NCBI GenBank assembly: GCA_963667855.2 | Contig: CAXXKI010000006.1 | Coordinates: 1-64,000 of the forward strand | DNA length: 64,000 nucleotides | Reading direction: 5' to 3' | Source: G963667855 sp963667855 | Lineage (GTDB): Bacteria; Planctomycetota; Phycisphaerae; UBA1845 | Shown here: piece by piece, positions 54,808 to 64,000 of the stretch | Layout: the number at the start of each line of letters is the position of its first letter | Position numbering within the stretch: position 1 is the first letter of the stretch | Translations under genes and position numbers: made by a program | The notes under the pieces: generated by a model | Databases searched by the model: none | Told to the model about the DNA's origin: nothing | Seen by the model: only the letters and a program-made list of their open reading frames with translations

Positions 54808-55083
54808 ATGGCTCGCGAATGCTACTTCTTAGGAAAGAAAACCCACGCAGGTAACTCTATTGCCCGCCGTGGTAAATTGAAACGTCTCGGCGGTGTCGGT
54901 ATCAAAACCACCGGTATTACAAAGAGAAAGTTCAAAGCCAATATCCAGCGCGTTCGTGCGGTGGTTGATGGTAAGGTATGCCGGATCAAGGTATCGGCCA
55001 AGGCTATTCGCATGGGACTGGTTGTTAAACCGCCCAAGCGCGATTGGAAGCCCGGCGAAGCCAAAGCTGCGTCCGCCGAATAA
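54808..55083 (+). CDS. rpmB: 50S ribosomal protein L28
   Basis: A 91-residue basic protein with the L28 pattern: CYFLGKKTHAGNSIARRGKL, then the conserved KTTGITKRKFKANIQRVRAV and a C-terminal IRMGLVVKPPKRD. GGAGG-like GTTGGAGG lies just upstream. A terminator follows at 55133-55166 before gatC. Confidence 0.95.
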   Translation: MARECYFLGKKTHAGNSIARRGKLKRLGGVGIKTTGITKRKFKANIQRVRAVVDGKVCRIKVSAKAIRMGLVVKPPKRDWKPGEAKAASAE

Positions 55084-55132
55084 ATACAATAAACCTGGTC
55101 TTGCGACCCGGCTCAATCCCACGGAAACTATC

Positions 55133-55166
55133 AGCGAGGTCAGCTCCGGCTACCTCGCTTTTTTTG
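55133..55166 (+). terminator. Terminator between rpmB and gatC
   Basis: AGCGAGGT (55133-55140) and ACCTCGCT (55152-55159) form the stem, with an AGC/GCT inner part, and seven T's follow. It may separate or attenuate the downstream gatC-gatA run. Confidence 0.8.
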
Positions 55167-55218
55167 ATTTTCAAACGCTTGATGCTCGACGATGGCTGCG
55201 GCCAAAGGAAACCAAGTG

Positions 55219-55524
55219 ATGGCAGAAACGATAAACGAAGATACTGTCCGGCATATCGCCACACTAAGCAGGCTCAAACTATCAGACGAAGAGGTACAGG
55301 AGTTTACCGAGGAACTTACGGCGATCCTGTCCTACATTAACCAGCTGGAAGAGGTAGACGTAACCAATGTTGAGCCTACCGCACACGCTATAGCTGTCAG
55401 CAACGTCCTTCGAGCAGATGAGATCAAACCTTCGCTCGCCCAGGAAAAGGCATTGGCCAACGCCCCCGCTCGCGAGGGTTCGTTTTTCAAAGTCCCCAAG
55501 GTACTGGATCAGGATACAGTTTGA
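55219..55524 (+). CDS. gatC: Glutamyl/aspartyl-tRNA amidotransferase subunit C
   Basis: A 101-residue subunit from the ATG at 55219 (AAAGGAAA nine bases upstream); the frame is open to 55192. VRHIATLSRLKLSDEEVQEF and YINQLEEVDVTNVEPTAHA are typical, and the C-terminus (REGSFFKVPKVLD) matches the region that wraps around GatA. GatCAB converts Glu-tRNA-Gln and Asp-tRNA-Asn to amides. gatA follows after 52 bases. gatB is not in this window. Confidence 0.95.
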   Translation: MAETINEDTVRHIATLSRLKLSDEEVQEFTEELTAILSYINQLEEVDVTNVEPTAHAIAVSNVLRADEIKPSLAQEKALANAPAREGSFFKVPKVLDQDTV

Positions 55525-55576
55525 TTAGGCGATAATTCGAACGTCAATTGGCACTTTCCACCATACGGTCGATTCC

Positions 55577-57022
55577 ATGCAAAACATAAAAGAGATAACC
55601 AAAAGAGTATTGGGCGGAAAAATATCGGCAGTTGAAACTGTAAACGAAGCCTTGCGAGTAATTGACGAGAAAAACAAGTCGCTTGGAGCGTTTACCGCAA
55701 TCCACCACGAGCAGGCTATTCAACGGGCAAAGGAAGTTGACGAATCGATAAGCAAGGGTAACCAGAATCTACCGCTGGCCGGCATACCAGTAGCATTAAA
55801 GGATAATATGTGCCTTTCGACGGGGACTACCACCTGCGGTTCGGAAATACTGCGCAATTACCAGGCACCGTATGATTGCCATGTAGCATCGCTACTGGAA
55901 AAATCGGGGGCGGTCATTGTAGGCAAAACCAACATGGACGAATTCGCCATGGGTTCCAGCACCGAGACCAACTCCGCACTGACCACAAAAAACCCCTGGG
56001 ATCTTGAGCGGGTTCCGGGCGGGTCATCAGGCGGATCGGCCGTTGCGGTCGCTTCCGGCATGACCCCGATTGCCCTGGGCAGTGATACCGGCGGTTCGAT
56101 CAGGCAACCGGCCGCTTTCACCGGAGTTGTTGGATTGAAACCGACCTACGGCCGAGTGTCTCGTTATGGTCTGGTAGCCTATGGCAGCAGTCTGGATCAG
56201 ATAGGTCCTTTCACGCGCTCCGCAGAGGACGCGGCCACCGTCTTGTCGGTTATCTCGGGTAAGGATGACAGGGATTCAACAAGCGTCGACCGACCGGTTC
56301 CGGATTATGCCAATGACCTGGATCAGCCTCTCAAAGGTACTCGCATAGGCATTGCCCAGGAGTATTTCGGAGAGGGGCTCGACGAAGAGACGCGTTCGGC
56401 GGTCAACCAGGCGATAGACACTCTTCGTAGCGAGGGTGCGGAAATCGTGGAATTTGAGCTTCGTCACATGAAGTACGGAATCGCCTGTTACTATATCATC
56501 GCCACAGCGGAAGCTTCCAGCAATCTCGCCCGCTACGATGGTGTGCATTACGGATATCGAGCGGATAACCCGGACGATGTCATAGACCTTTATTCAAAAA
56601 CAAGAGCTGAGGGTTTTGGTTCAGAGGTTAAACGCCGGATAATGCTGGGAACATACGCGTTATCAAGCGGTTATTACGACGCGTATTATCTTCGGGCGAT
56701 GAAAGTTCGCACGCTACTGCGCCGCGATTTTGAGGCGGCGTTCGAAAAGGTGGACGTACTGTGTTGCCCGGTAGCCCCGACAACCGCGTTCAAGCTGGGT
56801 GAGAAGCTGAACGACCCCCTGGCAATGTACCTCGCGGATGTATACACGATTTCGGCGAACCTGGCCGGTATTCCCGCGGTAAGTATTCCCTGCGGTTTTG
56901 ATTCGCAAAACCTTCCCATAGGTCTGCAGTTGATGGGCAGCCCGTTTTCGGAAGGGAAACTTCTTTCGGTCGCACATCAATACCAATTATTGACCGACTT
57001 TCATACGCGGAATCCCGAGTAA
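55577..57022 (+). CDS. gatA: Glutamyl/aspartyl-tRNA amidotransferase subunit A
   Basis: A 481-residue amidase-signature protein. The Ser-cis-Ser-Lys triad is readable: Lys75 (PVALKDNM), Ser150 (PGGSSGGSA) and Ser174 (GSDTGGSIRQPA). It releases ammonia from glutamine for GatB. It follows gatC in the same direction. Confidence 0.97.
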   Translation: MQNIKEITKRVLGGKISAVETVNEALRVIDEKNKSLGAFTAIHHEQAIQRAKEVDESISKGNQNLPLAGIPVALKDNMCLSTGTTTCGSEILRNYQAPYDCHVASLLEKSGAVIVGKTNMDEFAMGSSTETNSALTTKNPWDLERVPGGSSGGSAVAVASGMTPIALGSDTGGSIRQPAAFTGVVGLKPTYGRVSRYGLVAYGSSLDQIGPFTRSAEDAATVLSVISGKDDRDSTSVDRPVPDYANDLDQPLKGTRIGIAQEYFGEGLDEETRSAVNQAIDTLRSEGAEIVEFELRHMKYGIACYYIIATAEASSNLARYDGVHYGYRADNPDDVIDLYSKTRAEGFGSEVKRRIMLGTYALSSGYYDAYYLRAMKVRTLLRRDFEAAFEKVDVLCCPVAPTTAFKLGEKLNDPLAMYLADVYTISANLAGIPAVSIPCGFDSQNLPIGLQLMGSPFSEGKLLSVAHQYQLLTDFHTRNPE

Positions 57023-57055
57023 CGGGTGAACCAGGCATAGATGACGGATTGAGTA

Positions 57056-58297
57056 ATGAGAGTTCGTGCCAAATATATTCTTGGTCCAGATTTCTCAATC
57101 GTGGAAAACGCAAGTCTGTCGTTTGAAAAAGGGGTCATCACTGAAATCGGGCGTGCCACTAACACGGATAAAGCGGACCTCGATTTTGAAGAATCCATAA
57201 TCATTCCCGGCATGGTCAACGGCCATACGCACCTGGACCTTTGTTTTGCGGCAGGTAGAGTTCCTGTAACCGGTTCGTTCACCCACTGGCTCGGCGGAGT
57301 GTTGCGGGAGATACGCGCAGGTAACGATAATCCCGAGCAGGTTGAACAGGGAGTTGTAGACGGCTTGAAGCAAAGTATCAAAGCCGGAGTCACTTTACTG
57401 GGCGATATAGCCCGTTCACCTCAATCCACCAGGTTTACAATATCGAAAGTACCTTTCCGACCTGCAATTGTCTCGTTCGGTGAAGTTATAGCCCTTGGCA
57501 ATATCAGGGAAGCAGCCACTTCTCGCATTGCGGCGGCTTTTGATGCAAATTGCACGGACGATACGCTCCGAATTGGCGTTTCACCTCATGCCCCGTATTC
57601 TGTTGAGCCGAGTATTCTGTCAAAAATAGCTACACATGCAGAGGAATTGAATGTTCCAATCTGTAGCCATGCGGCGGAAACGGTTTCAGAAGAGGAGTTT
57701 CTCTTGAACGGTACCGGGGAATTCGCAACCTACTTCCAGGGGCTTGGCATAATTGATCAGGAGTTTGAACCGGCCGGTAAAAGATCGATAAAGCTACTGG
57801 CTGAAACGGGAAATTTAACTCTACATACGATCCTGGCTCATGCGAATTACGTAGATGAAACCGATATTGATCTGCTGAATGAGACGGGTACGAGCGTAGT
57901 ATTCTGCCCCCGAACTCATGCCGCGTTCGGGCATGAACCTCACCCATTCAAATCAATGCTGGCCAAAGGCGTAAACGTGTGCCTGGGAACAGACAGCCTG
58001 GCCAGTACCCCGAATCTTTCCATCCTGGAGGAGATGCGATTCGTATACAAGGATAATCCGGATTTGCCTTTAACCACGATCATGAAAATGGGTACAGAAT
58101 TCGGAGCACGAGCCCTTGGCTTTTACCCGGAAACCGGAACATTACAGCAGAGCAAAAAGGCGAATTTCGCCGTGATTCCCCTTGCTCCTCGCGGCAATGT
58201 CGCCCCACTGGAAAACATTCTCACAAGCAGTGAGAATCCTTGCACCTGCTTCATTAATGGTGAAAACGCAACGGCAATTACGGATAATCCCGACTGA
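57056..58297 (+). CDS. Amidohydrolase (chlorohydrolase/deaminase family)
   Basis: A 413-residue TIM-barrel metal hydrolase. VNGHTHLDL (His-x-His), then SPHAPYSVE and CSHAAE, then HTILAHANYVDETDI and NVCLGTDSLAST (Asp) supply metal and catalytic ligands. This family includes SAH/MTA deaminases, guanine deaminase and aminofutalosine deaminase, and the exact substrate cannot be told from sequence. It lies 33 bases after gatA on the same strand but has no obvious functional link to it. Confidence 0.85.
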   Translation: MRVRAKYILGPDFSIVENASLSFEKGVITEIGRATNTDKADLDFEESIIIPGMVNGHTHLDLCFAAGRVPVTGSFTHWLGGVLREIRAGNDNPEQVEQGVVDGLKQSIKAGVTLLGDIARSPQSTRFTISKVPFRPAIVSFGEVIALGNIREAATSRIAAAFDANCTDDTLRIGVSPHAPYSVEPSILSKIATHAEELNVPICSHAAETVSEEEFLLNGTGEFATYFQGLGIIDQEFEPAGKRSIKLLAETGNLTLHTILAHANYVDETDIDLLNETGTSVVFCPRTHAAFGHEPHPFKSMLAKGVNVCLGTDSLASTPNLSILEEMRFVYKDNPDLPLTTIMKMGTEFGARALGFYPETGTLQQSKKANFAVIPLAPRGNVAPLENILTSSENPCTCFINGENATAITDNPD

Positions 58298-58338
58298 CGG
58301 GCCATCTGCTTAAGGCTGCCTTTACGAGCTAACGAAAG

Positions 58339-59754
58339 TTACGAATCGTCTCGCTCGTCTTTCGCAGCTACCAGCCGCTCCTCGCGATCCATTATCCAGA
58401 ATTTCCGCAGAGCAATCATGGACAGAGTTATGGAGACAAGAAATACTCCAAGGCCGAACCCGTTCCAGATCACTATCCCCACGAAGGGCATGATAAGCCC
58501 CCGCAAACCGGTCAAGGAAACGTGTATGCCCATATACATTTCCGCATCGTCGCTCTTGGCAAAATGCAAATGGCCGAGATTCCAGGCTATTGCCCCACCA
58601 CCTGCGCACACCCCTCGGCCAATTGCTAAACAGGCGAACAGGATGACCGCCCAAACCACGTAGTTCGCACCGATCGAGTCGGAAAAGAACACAACCGCCG
58701 CGCCGCAAGCGCCGAGGATATTGGTTATCAACCAGCAGGTGCCGTTTATCACACGAAACCGGACCACCCCCACCCGGTCGTAATAGGCGGCAAAACGGGG
58801 CATGGTTCCCAAGCGAACGAGCATGGGTAATGCTTCCAGCAGAACGACGCTTATCCAATAAACAGCCGACATGTTCGCCAGCAGATGATTGGTAAGAATG
58901 ACTATCACCACGGTTCGGAGAATAAGATTACCACACCCGGTATACATCTGGGCTATGCAGTATTTCCGAAAGGTCTCGTCAACCCGCAGTATACGAAAGG
59001 CGTTTTTAAAAATAGCTCCGGGAGAAACGGCATCCAGTAAACTGACCGGTTTGACAAGGTTTTCCGCGACAGAATCAGGTTCGGCTCGCCGGGCCAACTC
59101 CGCGTCCTCCCCACGAACATGGGTCTTACCTATAAACCATAATGAGCAAACGCCCAGCAAAGCGAAAATCGGGTATACCCAACGATAGTAATCTGGATTA
59201 TGATCGAAAACACGGGCGATCAGAGCCACTACCAGCAGATAAACCATGCTACGGGCAATCTGCAGCCTGGCGACAATTCGCCCGCGATGTTTTTGCGGAT
59301 AATTGGATTTCCACAACGCCGATCTTACGGTAACGACACCTGTCAGGAAGAACTGGGCAACACCCATCAGCACGATAAAAGCTACCGTACCGCCGGCGGT
59401 CAAAGGAACCATTCCTCCCAGGGCAAGAAGAGTAACAGCCCCTGAAGCGCAAAGTGTAAAGATCCGTACTTTCCGCCGCCCCACACACACTAATCCCCAA
59501 AAAAGACTGGTCATATAAGCGGCCAGCGGTGTGGTCGCCGCGATATTGATAAGTAACTCGCTGGCATTGAATGTTTTTGCCACAACCACAGCGGCTAGGG
59601 AGCCTTCGAGCATAGCCGCCACCGCAGCCCACAGAAGCATGTGCCGCATCTCATAGTAATAATTACGTCTGGCGAGAAACGGGATTTTCTGATTACTCGT
59701 GGAATCCAAGCAATGCCCCTTGTTACTTCTTACTGAACCGCTTCCATCTATCAC
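58339..59754 (-). CDS. Major-facilitator-type membrane protein
   Basis: Up to 471 residues with about 12 hydrophobic helices. The N-terminal region starts with a soluble segment (GTG at 59752-59754; a TTG at about 59709 also fits). The first helices are at about 40-110 (LLWAAVAAMLEGSLAAVVVA). A charged central loop and a second helix set follow (GRGVCAGGGAIAWNLGHLHF, GIHVSLTGLRGLIMPFVGIV). This plan fits an MFS transporter. The substrate is unknown, and it is divergent from the glycan operon. Confidence 0.8.
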   Translation of the reverse strand: MIDGSGSVRSNKGHCLDSTSNQKIPFLARRNYYYEMRHMLLWAAVAAMLEGSLAAVVVAKTFNASELLINIAATTPLAAYMTSLFWGLVCVGRRKVRIFTLCASGAVTLLALGGMVPLTAGGTVAFIVLMGVAQFFLTGVVTVRSALWKSNYPQKHRGRIVARLQIARSMVYLLVVALIARVFDHNPDYYRWVYPIFALLGVCSLWFIGKTHVRGEDAELARRAEPDSVAENLVKPVSLLDAVSPGAIFKNAFRILRVDETFRKYCIAQMYTGCGNLILRTVVIVILTNHLLANMSAVYWISVVLLEALPMLVRLGTMPRFAAYYDRVGVVRFRVINGTCWLITNILGACGAAVVFFSDSIGANYVVWAVILFACLAIGRGVCAGGGAIAWNLGHLHFAKSDDAEMYMGIHVSLTGLRGLIMPFVGIVIWNGFGLGVFLVSITLSMIALRKFWIMDREERLVAAKDERDDS

Positions 59755-60353
59755 AAATACACAACATTAACTGTTACTCTTTGAAACCAGGTAAAGGTAT
59801 TTGTCAAGAGCGGTGGATTCGGCGAACACCTCCCCCGCGTGTATTCTTTAAGTGTACTGATCTAATCCCAGTATAATGGCTTAACTTTTCCTCTAACCAA
59901 CCTAAATGGGCTCGCGTATCATCGGTATATCATCTTGCCAAATTACACAATAATCCTTAACCTTATAAATACTCGACAGTTAAACGCGGGAACGGTGTGA
60001 ACGGAGTTATCCATCGCGACCATTGTTGGGCGTGGTTGTCGATCAATACCTCCGTACAGTCTCAGCTATTTCCGGTAGAGCCACTCCATTTCCAGAGCCA
60101 TCGCTGTCGATGAGGAGATATAGGACCTCGTTGGCTGTCTTTGTACAGAAAAGTATCCAGCGATTCCGTTCGCTTTGGCAACGAGGAAAACCGAACGCGC
60201 GTCCAATCGCGTTCGAGACACGTTACCCAGTGCAGGGGCCAACACTAGCAGGGTATTTGTTTCAATGTTTTTGGTTCTGGTAACGTCATTAAAGGCTGGA
60301 TTCAGATAGTGCTGCACAGATATAGAATCTGAGTCTCATCTGGATGGTGGTCA
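59755..60353. other. 599-base interval upstream of the glycan operon
   Basis: No supported reading frame. An A/T-rich stretch near 59935-59975 contains TTGCCA and TATAAA-like motifs, but their spacing is not standard. It probably carries the promoters for the divergent MFS gene and GT4 gene. Confidence 0.4.
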
Positions 60354-62633
60354 ATGACAGAAGTTGAACAATGCAACGTCGGGCTGGTTTGCTCTTACGT
60401 ACCGCGCAAATGCGGAATAGCCACGTTTTCGCATGACGTGGCCCGTTCATTGGCAGAACACATTTTTCAAAAACCATTGGGTTCGAACGGACACATAAGC
60501 ATAACAGCTCTTAATGATCGGGAAGGGTCTTACAGCTATGGTCCGGAGGTGATAGCGGAAATAGGACAACACCGACGAGACCACTATCGTAACGCGGCAG
60601 AACTGCTCAACGATTCCAAGATCGACGTAGTCTCCATTCAGCACGAATACGGTCTTTTCGGAGGCGAAGACGGCGATTACCTGCTGGAGTTTCTCGATAG
60701 AGTGAACAAGCCGGTAGTCTCCACTCTGCATACTATCCTCAGCCAGCCGAGTGAAGGACAGCGAAACGTACTGCGTCGGGTTTGCGAACACAGCAGTCGG
60801 GTGGTGGTGATGGCAGACAGGGCGGTCAAGATCCTGGAAGAGGTCTACAACGTCCCGCCGGAACGGATAGTGAAAATCCACCATGGTGTCCCCGACGTTC
60901 CCTTCGGCGATCGTGAACCGTTCAAAAAGAGATTCGGACTCGCCGGTCGCCCTATGATCCTCACCTTCGGACTGCTGGGACCGGGCAAGGGTATCGAATT
61001 GATGCTGGAAGCAATTGCAAAAGTGGTACCGCATCATCCGGACATTGCCTACGTAATCCTCGGAGTTACCCACCCTGGAGTTCGTCGTGAATCGGGAGAA
61101 TCATACCGATTATCACTGGAGAGTCGAGCGGTTGAATTGGGGATACAGAAAAACGTGCTGTTCCACAATCGTTACGTCTCCAACTCCGATCTCTGCGAAT
61201 ACTTGCAGGCAGCCGACCTGTACGCCACCCCCTATCCTGCAAAGGAACAAATAACATCCGGCACGCTGGCTTATGCCCTGGCTTCCGGAACGGCAATAAT
61301 CTCCACCCCCTACTGGCATGCCCAGGAGCTACTGGCCGATGGGCGTGGAATCCTCGTAGATTTTGGCGATGTAGATGGTTTTGCGGACGCGATCAGAAGT
61401 CTGCTGGCCGAACCGGAAAAACGGGAGCAAATCCAGAAGGCGGCATATGAATACGGCCGGCAGATGATCTGGGCGGAATCGGCCAGAAAATACAATACGA
61501 CTTTCCGCGAAGTTGTCGGCGAATTTTCTGTAAAAGCCAAGAGGCTGGCGTCACAACGACGCGTCCTGCTGAGAATGTCACTGCCGGAAGTACGCGCCGA
61601 CCATATGTATACAATGACCGACAGCACCGGTTTTCTGCAGCACGCGACCTACAGCCTGCCCGACCGTAACCACGGTTACTCCATCGACGACAACGCCAGG
61701 TCGCTTATCGTAACGGCGATGATGTGGTCTCTTTTTCAGGACGAAGCCGCCCTTCCATACTTGAAAACCTATCTCTCTTTCATACATTACGCGAAACCGG
61801 CCGGCGGCGGACGATTCCGTAACTTCATGTCCTATGACAGGAGATGGTACGACCAGGACGGCAGTGACGACTGCCAGGGACGCGTCTTGTGGGCACTGGG
61901 TCATTTAACCTCGCACTCGCCGACAATTTCCATCAAATACCTGGCAACAGAGCTTTTTCAAGTTGGTTTTTCTCAAGTACACACGCTGTTATCACCGAGA
62001 TCCTGGGCACTCAGCCTCCTCGGGCTGCATTATTTTCTGCGCGAATATCCAACGGACAGCAAAGCCCACAAGCACCTCGTTGAACTTTCCCAAAAACTCA
62101 ATAACGCTTTTGCCAAAAACGAAACGGATGATTGGCCGTGGATAGAGGATGCGGTCACTTATGACAACGGACGTATTCCCCAGGCTCTGATTATTGCCGG
62201 ATACGTCCTTCAGGACCAGAAAATGGTCCAGCGCGGATTGAGAGCCCTGGAGTGGTTACTGGAAATACAAACCGGAGAAGGCGGCAACCTCTCGATAATA
62301 GGCAATCACGGCTGGTACCGCAAAGGAAATGAGCGTGCTGAATTCGACCAGCAGCCACTTGAGGCAGCCGCCCTGATCGGAGCCTGCAAAGCTGCTTACC
62401 GGGCATCCGGAGACTCGCGGTGGCTGGTGGAAATGAGACGTTGTTTCGAGTGGTACCTGGGACGCAACGATTGTGGAACTTCGCTGGTCGATTTCAAATC
62501 CCGCGGCTGCTTTGATGGATTGACAAAAGACGGTCCCAATCAGAACCAGGGAGCTGAATCCGTAGTGTCCTGGCTGATTTCTCTTTTAACCATGTATGAA
62601 ATGCAGACCGGCGACGCGCCGGAAATAGGCTGA
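60354..62633 (+). CDS. GT4 glycosyltransferase fused to an alpha-barrel-like C-terminal domain
   Basis: A 759-residue protein. Residues 1-400 are a GT-B/GT4 glycosyltransferase: CGIATFSHDVARSLAEHI, SIQHEYGLFGGEDGDYLLEF, MILTFGLLGPGKGIELMLEA and YPAKEQITSGTLAYALASG, with the acidic donor region in the C-lobe. From about 405 to the end is a second module rich in aromatic and small residues with helices and loops typical of an alpha/alpha barrel (DRNHGYSIDDNARSLIVTAM, DCQGRVLWALGHL, FDQQPLEAAALIGACKAAYR). Such fusions occur in planctomycetes next to GH130 genes. It is followed 31 bases later by the GH130 gene. Donor and acceptor unknown. Confidence 0.82.
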   Translation: MTEVEQCNVGLVCSYVPRKCGIATFSHDVARSLAEHIFQKPLGSNGHISITALNDREGSYSYGPEVIAEIGQHRRDHYRNAAELLNDSKIDVVSIQHEYGLFGGEDGDYLLEFLDRVNKPVVSTLHTILSQPSEGQRNVLRRVCEHSSRVVVMADRAVKILEEVYNVPPERIVKIHHGVPDVPFGDREPFKKRFGLAGRPMILTFGLLGPGKGIELMLEAIAKVVPHHPDIAYVILGVTHPGVRRESGESYRLSLESRAVELGIQKNVLFHNRYVSNSDLCEYLQAADLYATPYPAKEQITSGTLAYALASGTAIISTPYWHAQELLADGRGILVDFGDVDGFADAIRSLLAEPEKREQIQKAAYEYGRQMIWAESARKYNTTFREVVGEFSVKAKRLASQRRVLLRMSLPEVRADHMYTMTDSTGFLQHATYSLPDRNHGYSIDDNARSLIVTAMMWSLFQDEAALPYLKTYLSFIHYAKPAGGGRFRNFMSYDRRWYDQDGSDDCQGRVLWALGHLTSHSPTISIKYLATELFQVGFSQVHTLLSPRSWALSLLGLHYFLREYPTDSKAHKHLVELSQKLNNAFAKNETDDWPWIEDAVTYDNGRIPQALIIAGYVLQDQKMVQRGLRALEWLLEIQTGEGGNLSIIGNHGWYRKGNERAEFDQQPLEAAALIGACKAAYRASGDSRWLVEMRRCFEWYLGRNDCGTSLVDFKSRGCFDGLTKDGPNQNQGAESVVSWLISLLTMYEMQTGDAPEIG

Positions 62634-62664
62634 GTTCAGCCGCAACGAGTGGAAGGCTCGCATA

Positions 62665-63660
62665 GTGAGGTTACAGGAAATGTATGATTCAATAGACGCC
62701 AGTCCTTATTCCCTGCTGAAACGGTGTGAATCAAATCCGGTTCTCACTTCAGCTGATTGGCCTTACCCGATTAACACTATTTTCAACTCTGCGGCGACAA
62801 GACTTTCCTCCGGCGAAACTCTGCTGCTGTGCAGAGTTGAGGAGCGAACCGGAAGATCGCATCTGACTGCGGCAAGATCTGTTGATGGATTAAGCAACTG
62901 GACCATGGACACGGAACCGACTCTTGCTCCCAACGGCAAGAAACATCCGGAAGAGCGATGGGGCCTTGAAGATCCGCGCATCGTCTGGGTAGAGGAATTG
63001 GAAAAATACGCGGTAACTTATACGTGTTACGGTCCGGCAGGTCCCGGTGTATGCCTCTCTCTGACCGCGGATTTCAAAACTTTCACCCGCATAGGAAATG
63101 TTTTCGTTCCGGAAAACAAGGACGCGGCTCTTGTTCCTCGAAAAATAGAGGGCAAATGGGCAATAATCCATCGCCCGGTGTGGTCCGCCGGAGCGGCGCA
63201 TATCTGGATGTCGTTCTCCCACGATCTCAAACACTGGGGCGATCATAAGTTGATTCTCAACGCCCGCCACGGTCCATGGTGGGATTCCAACAAGATAGGC
63301 CTGTCCACCCCACTTATTGAAACAGACGAAGGCTGGCTGATGACCTATCACGCGGTCAAGGAAACCGTGGCCGGTAGCCTCTATCGTGTCGGCTTTGCCC
63401 TGCTCGATCTCGATGATCCCCGAAAATGTATCTGCCGGAGCAAGGAATGGGCTTTCACTCCCCGCAGGGAATACGAATACTGCGGAGATGTCGGAAATGT
63501 GGTTTTCCCATGCGGTTTCACTATCGATGACGACGGTGACACGCTGAACCTGTATTACGGTGCGGCCGACACCAGCATCGGGCTGGCAACAGGAAGCATT
63601 AAGGAAATTCTCACCTGGCTGAAGGACAACAGTTTCGCCTGTGGCGTGCTTCCGGACTGA
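62665..63660 (+). CDS. GH130-family beta-mannoside phosphorylase-like protein
   Basis: A 331-residue five-bladed beta-propeller glycoside phosphorylase, from the GTG at 62665 with GGAAGG eight bases upstream. FNSAATRLSSGETLLLCRVE, WGLEDPRIVW (the E-D-P-R catalytic region) and DKDAALVPR-like ENKDAALVPRKIEGKWAIIH are family features. The C-terminal blades include YYGAADTSIGLATGSIKEI. GH130 enzymes break or make beta-1,4-mannosides with phosphate. The exact linkage and acceptor are unknown. It lies between two GT4 genes, suggesting a manno-glycan made or turned over by this operon. Confidence 0.88.
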   Translation: MRLQEMYDSIDASPYSLLKRCESNPVLTSADWPYPINTIFNSAATRLSSGETLLLCRVEERTGRSHLTAARSVDGLSNWTMDTEPTLAPNGKKHPEERWGLEDPRIVWVEELEKYAVTYTCYGPAGPGVCLSLTADFKTFTRIGNVFVPENKDAALVPRKIEGKWAIIHRPVWSAGAAHIWMSFSHDLKHWGDHKLILNARHGPWWDSNKIGLSTPLIETDEGWLMTYHAVKETVAGSLYRVGFALLDLDDPRKCICRSKEWAFTPRREYEYCGDVGNVVFPCGFTIDDDGDTLNLYYGAADTSIGLATGSIKEILTWLKDNSFACGVLPD

Positions 63661-63701
63661 GGATTGATATAGCAGAAAACGTTTCTGTATTGAGGTAATC
63701 C

Positions 63702-64000
63702 ATGCGCGTAGCAATGCTGGCTCCAATAAGTTGGCCTCTACCTCCATCCGGTTACGGACCGTGGGAACTGGTGGCGAATAACCTGACCGAAGAACTGGTC
63801 AGATTAGGCCACGACGTAACCCTGTTTGCCGCCGGTGGCTCGGAGAGTTCTGCGAAGCTGGTGACCACGATTCCGTACTCGCTCTCGACCTGGCCCGCAG
63901 AAGAGCGAAACCGCAGACGTGAATTCGACTCTCACACTCAATTACTGGAAGGGCCACCCGACGCCCGCATTCTGGAGCAACTGCATATCTCGGCGTGCAT
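63702..64000 (+). CDS. GT4 glycosyltransferase, N-terminal part (cut by window edge)
   Basis: The ATG at 63702 opens a frame that runs off the right edge (99 codons seen). MRVAMLAPISWPLPPSGYGP followed by WELVANNLTEELVRLGHDVT and LFAAGGSESSAKL is the typical N-terminal GT-B nucleotide-sugar fold of GT4 enzymes (Pro-Pro-x-x-Gly loop). It is the third gene of the operon. No stop codon is seen and the C-terminal donor domain is outside the window. Confidence 0.85.
   Translation, partial: MRVAMLAPISWPLPPSGYGPWELVANNLTEELVRLGHDVTLFAAGGSESSAKLVTTIPYSLSTWPAEERNRRREFDSHTQLLEGPPDARILEQLHISAC

Noticed and set aside
60023..60283. An 86-codon plus-strand frame in the upstream region of the GT4 gene
   Set aside because: No family features and no ribosome site, and Arg/Ser-rich composition typical of non-coding frames.

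Overview
The window is a chromosomal segment from a bacterium that looks like a member of the Planctomycetota, most likely the Phycisphaerae. This is inferred, not proven. The evidence is: secreted proteins with repeated Asp/Asn-rich calcium-binding units ending in PDEC, a dockerin-like EF-hand pair beside a GACC cysteine motif, pilins with A-F-T-x-V-E cleavage sites, exosortase-associated sugar genes, and an rnpA gene without rpmH. Base composition is near 50 percent GC. There is one tRNA gene, and no rRNA, CRISPR array, phage or insertion sequence is visible. Most of the window is core genome.

Layout. 0-8 kb is a plus-strand run: cdsA (frameshifted), phoH, a 7TM-HD phosphohydrolase, ybeY, a nitrilase-like gene and a CorC/HlyC-type gene, with tight spacing or overlaps from ybeY onward. 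7.9-10.4 kb holds a pseudo-receiver gene followed by groES and groEL, closed by a terminator. 10.5-19.2 kb is minus strand: an exosortase-associated glycosyltransferase and FemAB-like protein, lnt, a small membrane protein, gcvH, gcvT and rnr. 19.7-26.2 kb holds a B12-domain protein, a TrpG/PabA glutaminase, three pseudopilins, accC, accB and an M24 peptidase. Five genes here carry an apparent extra base. 26.4-30.1 kb has a histone H1-like protein, tRNA-Arg, an L-2-hydroxyglutarate oxidase and a TlpA-like thioredoxin. 30.3-33.5 kb has a secretin-N-like protein and ruvC-ruvA-ruvB.

33.7-45.4 kb contains a hydrolase overlapping a THUMP RNA methyltransferase, an OPT transporter, a large repeat lipoprotein, rnpA, a TPR protein, a radical SAM protein and ffh. 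45.8-49.2 kb has a tiny lipoprotein and a 1010-residue Gly-rich secreted protein. 49.7-54.6 kb has a membrane-anchored reductive-dehalogenase-like protein, an Mth938-type protein, a TrmH methyltransferase, and an ECF sigma / anti-sigma-like / periplasmic coiled-coil module. 54.8-58.3 kb holds rpmB, gatC, gatA and an amidohydrolase. 58.3-64 kb has an MFS protein and the start of a glycan operon: a GT4 fused to an alpha-barrel-like domain, a GH130 phosphorylase and a second GT4 cut by the window edge.

The most useful observations are these. (1) Six genes are broken in the same direction: each is repaired by removing a single base from a short homopolymer. Five of the six lie between 20.1 and 24.8 kb. 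This is most simply a local assembly problem, but it should be checked against reads. (2) The reductive-dehalogenase-like protein has transmembrane helices where a Tat signal would be expected. (3) The sigma / anti-sigma-like / Spy-like module. (4) The GT4-GH130-GT4 operon. (5) Several proteins have family folds but altered key residues: the pseudo-receiver, the nitrilase-like protein, the B12-domain protein and the THUMP methyltransferase.
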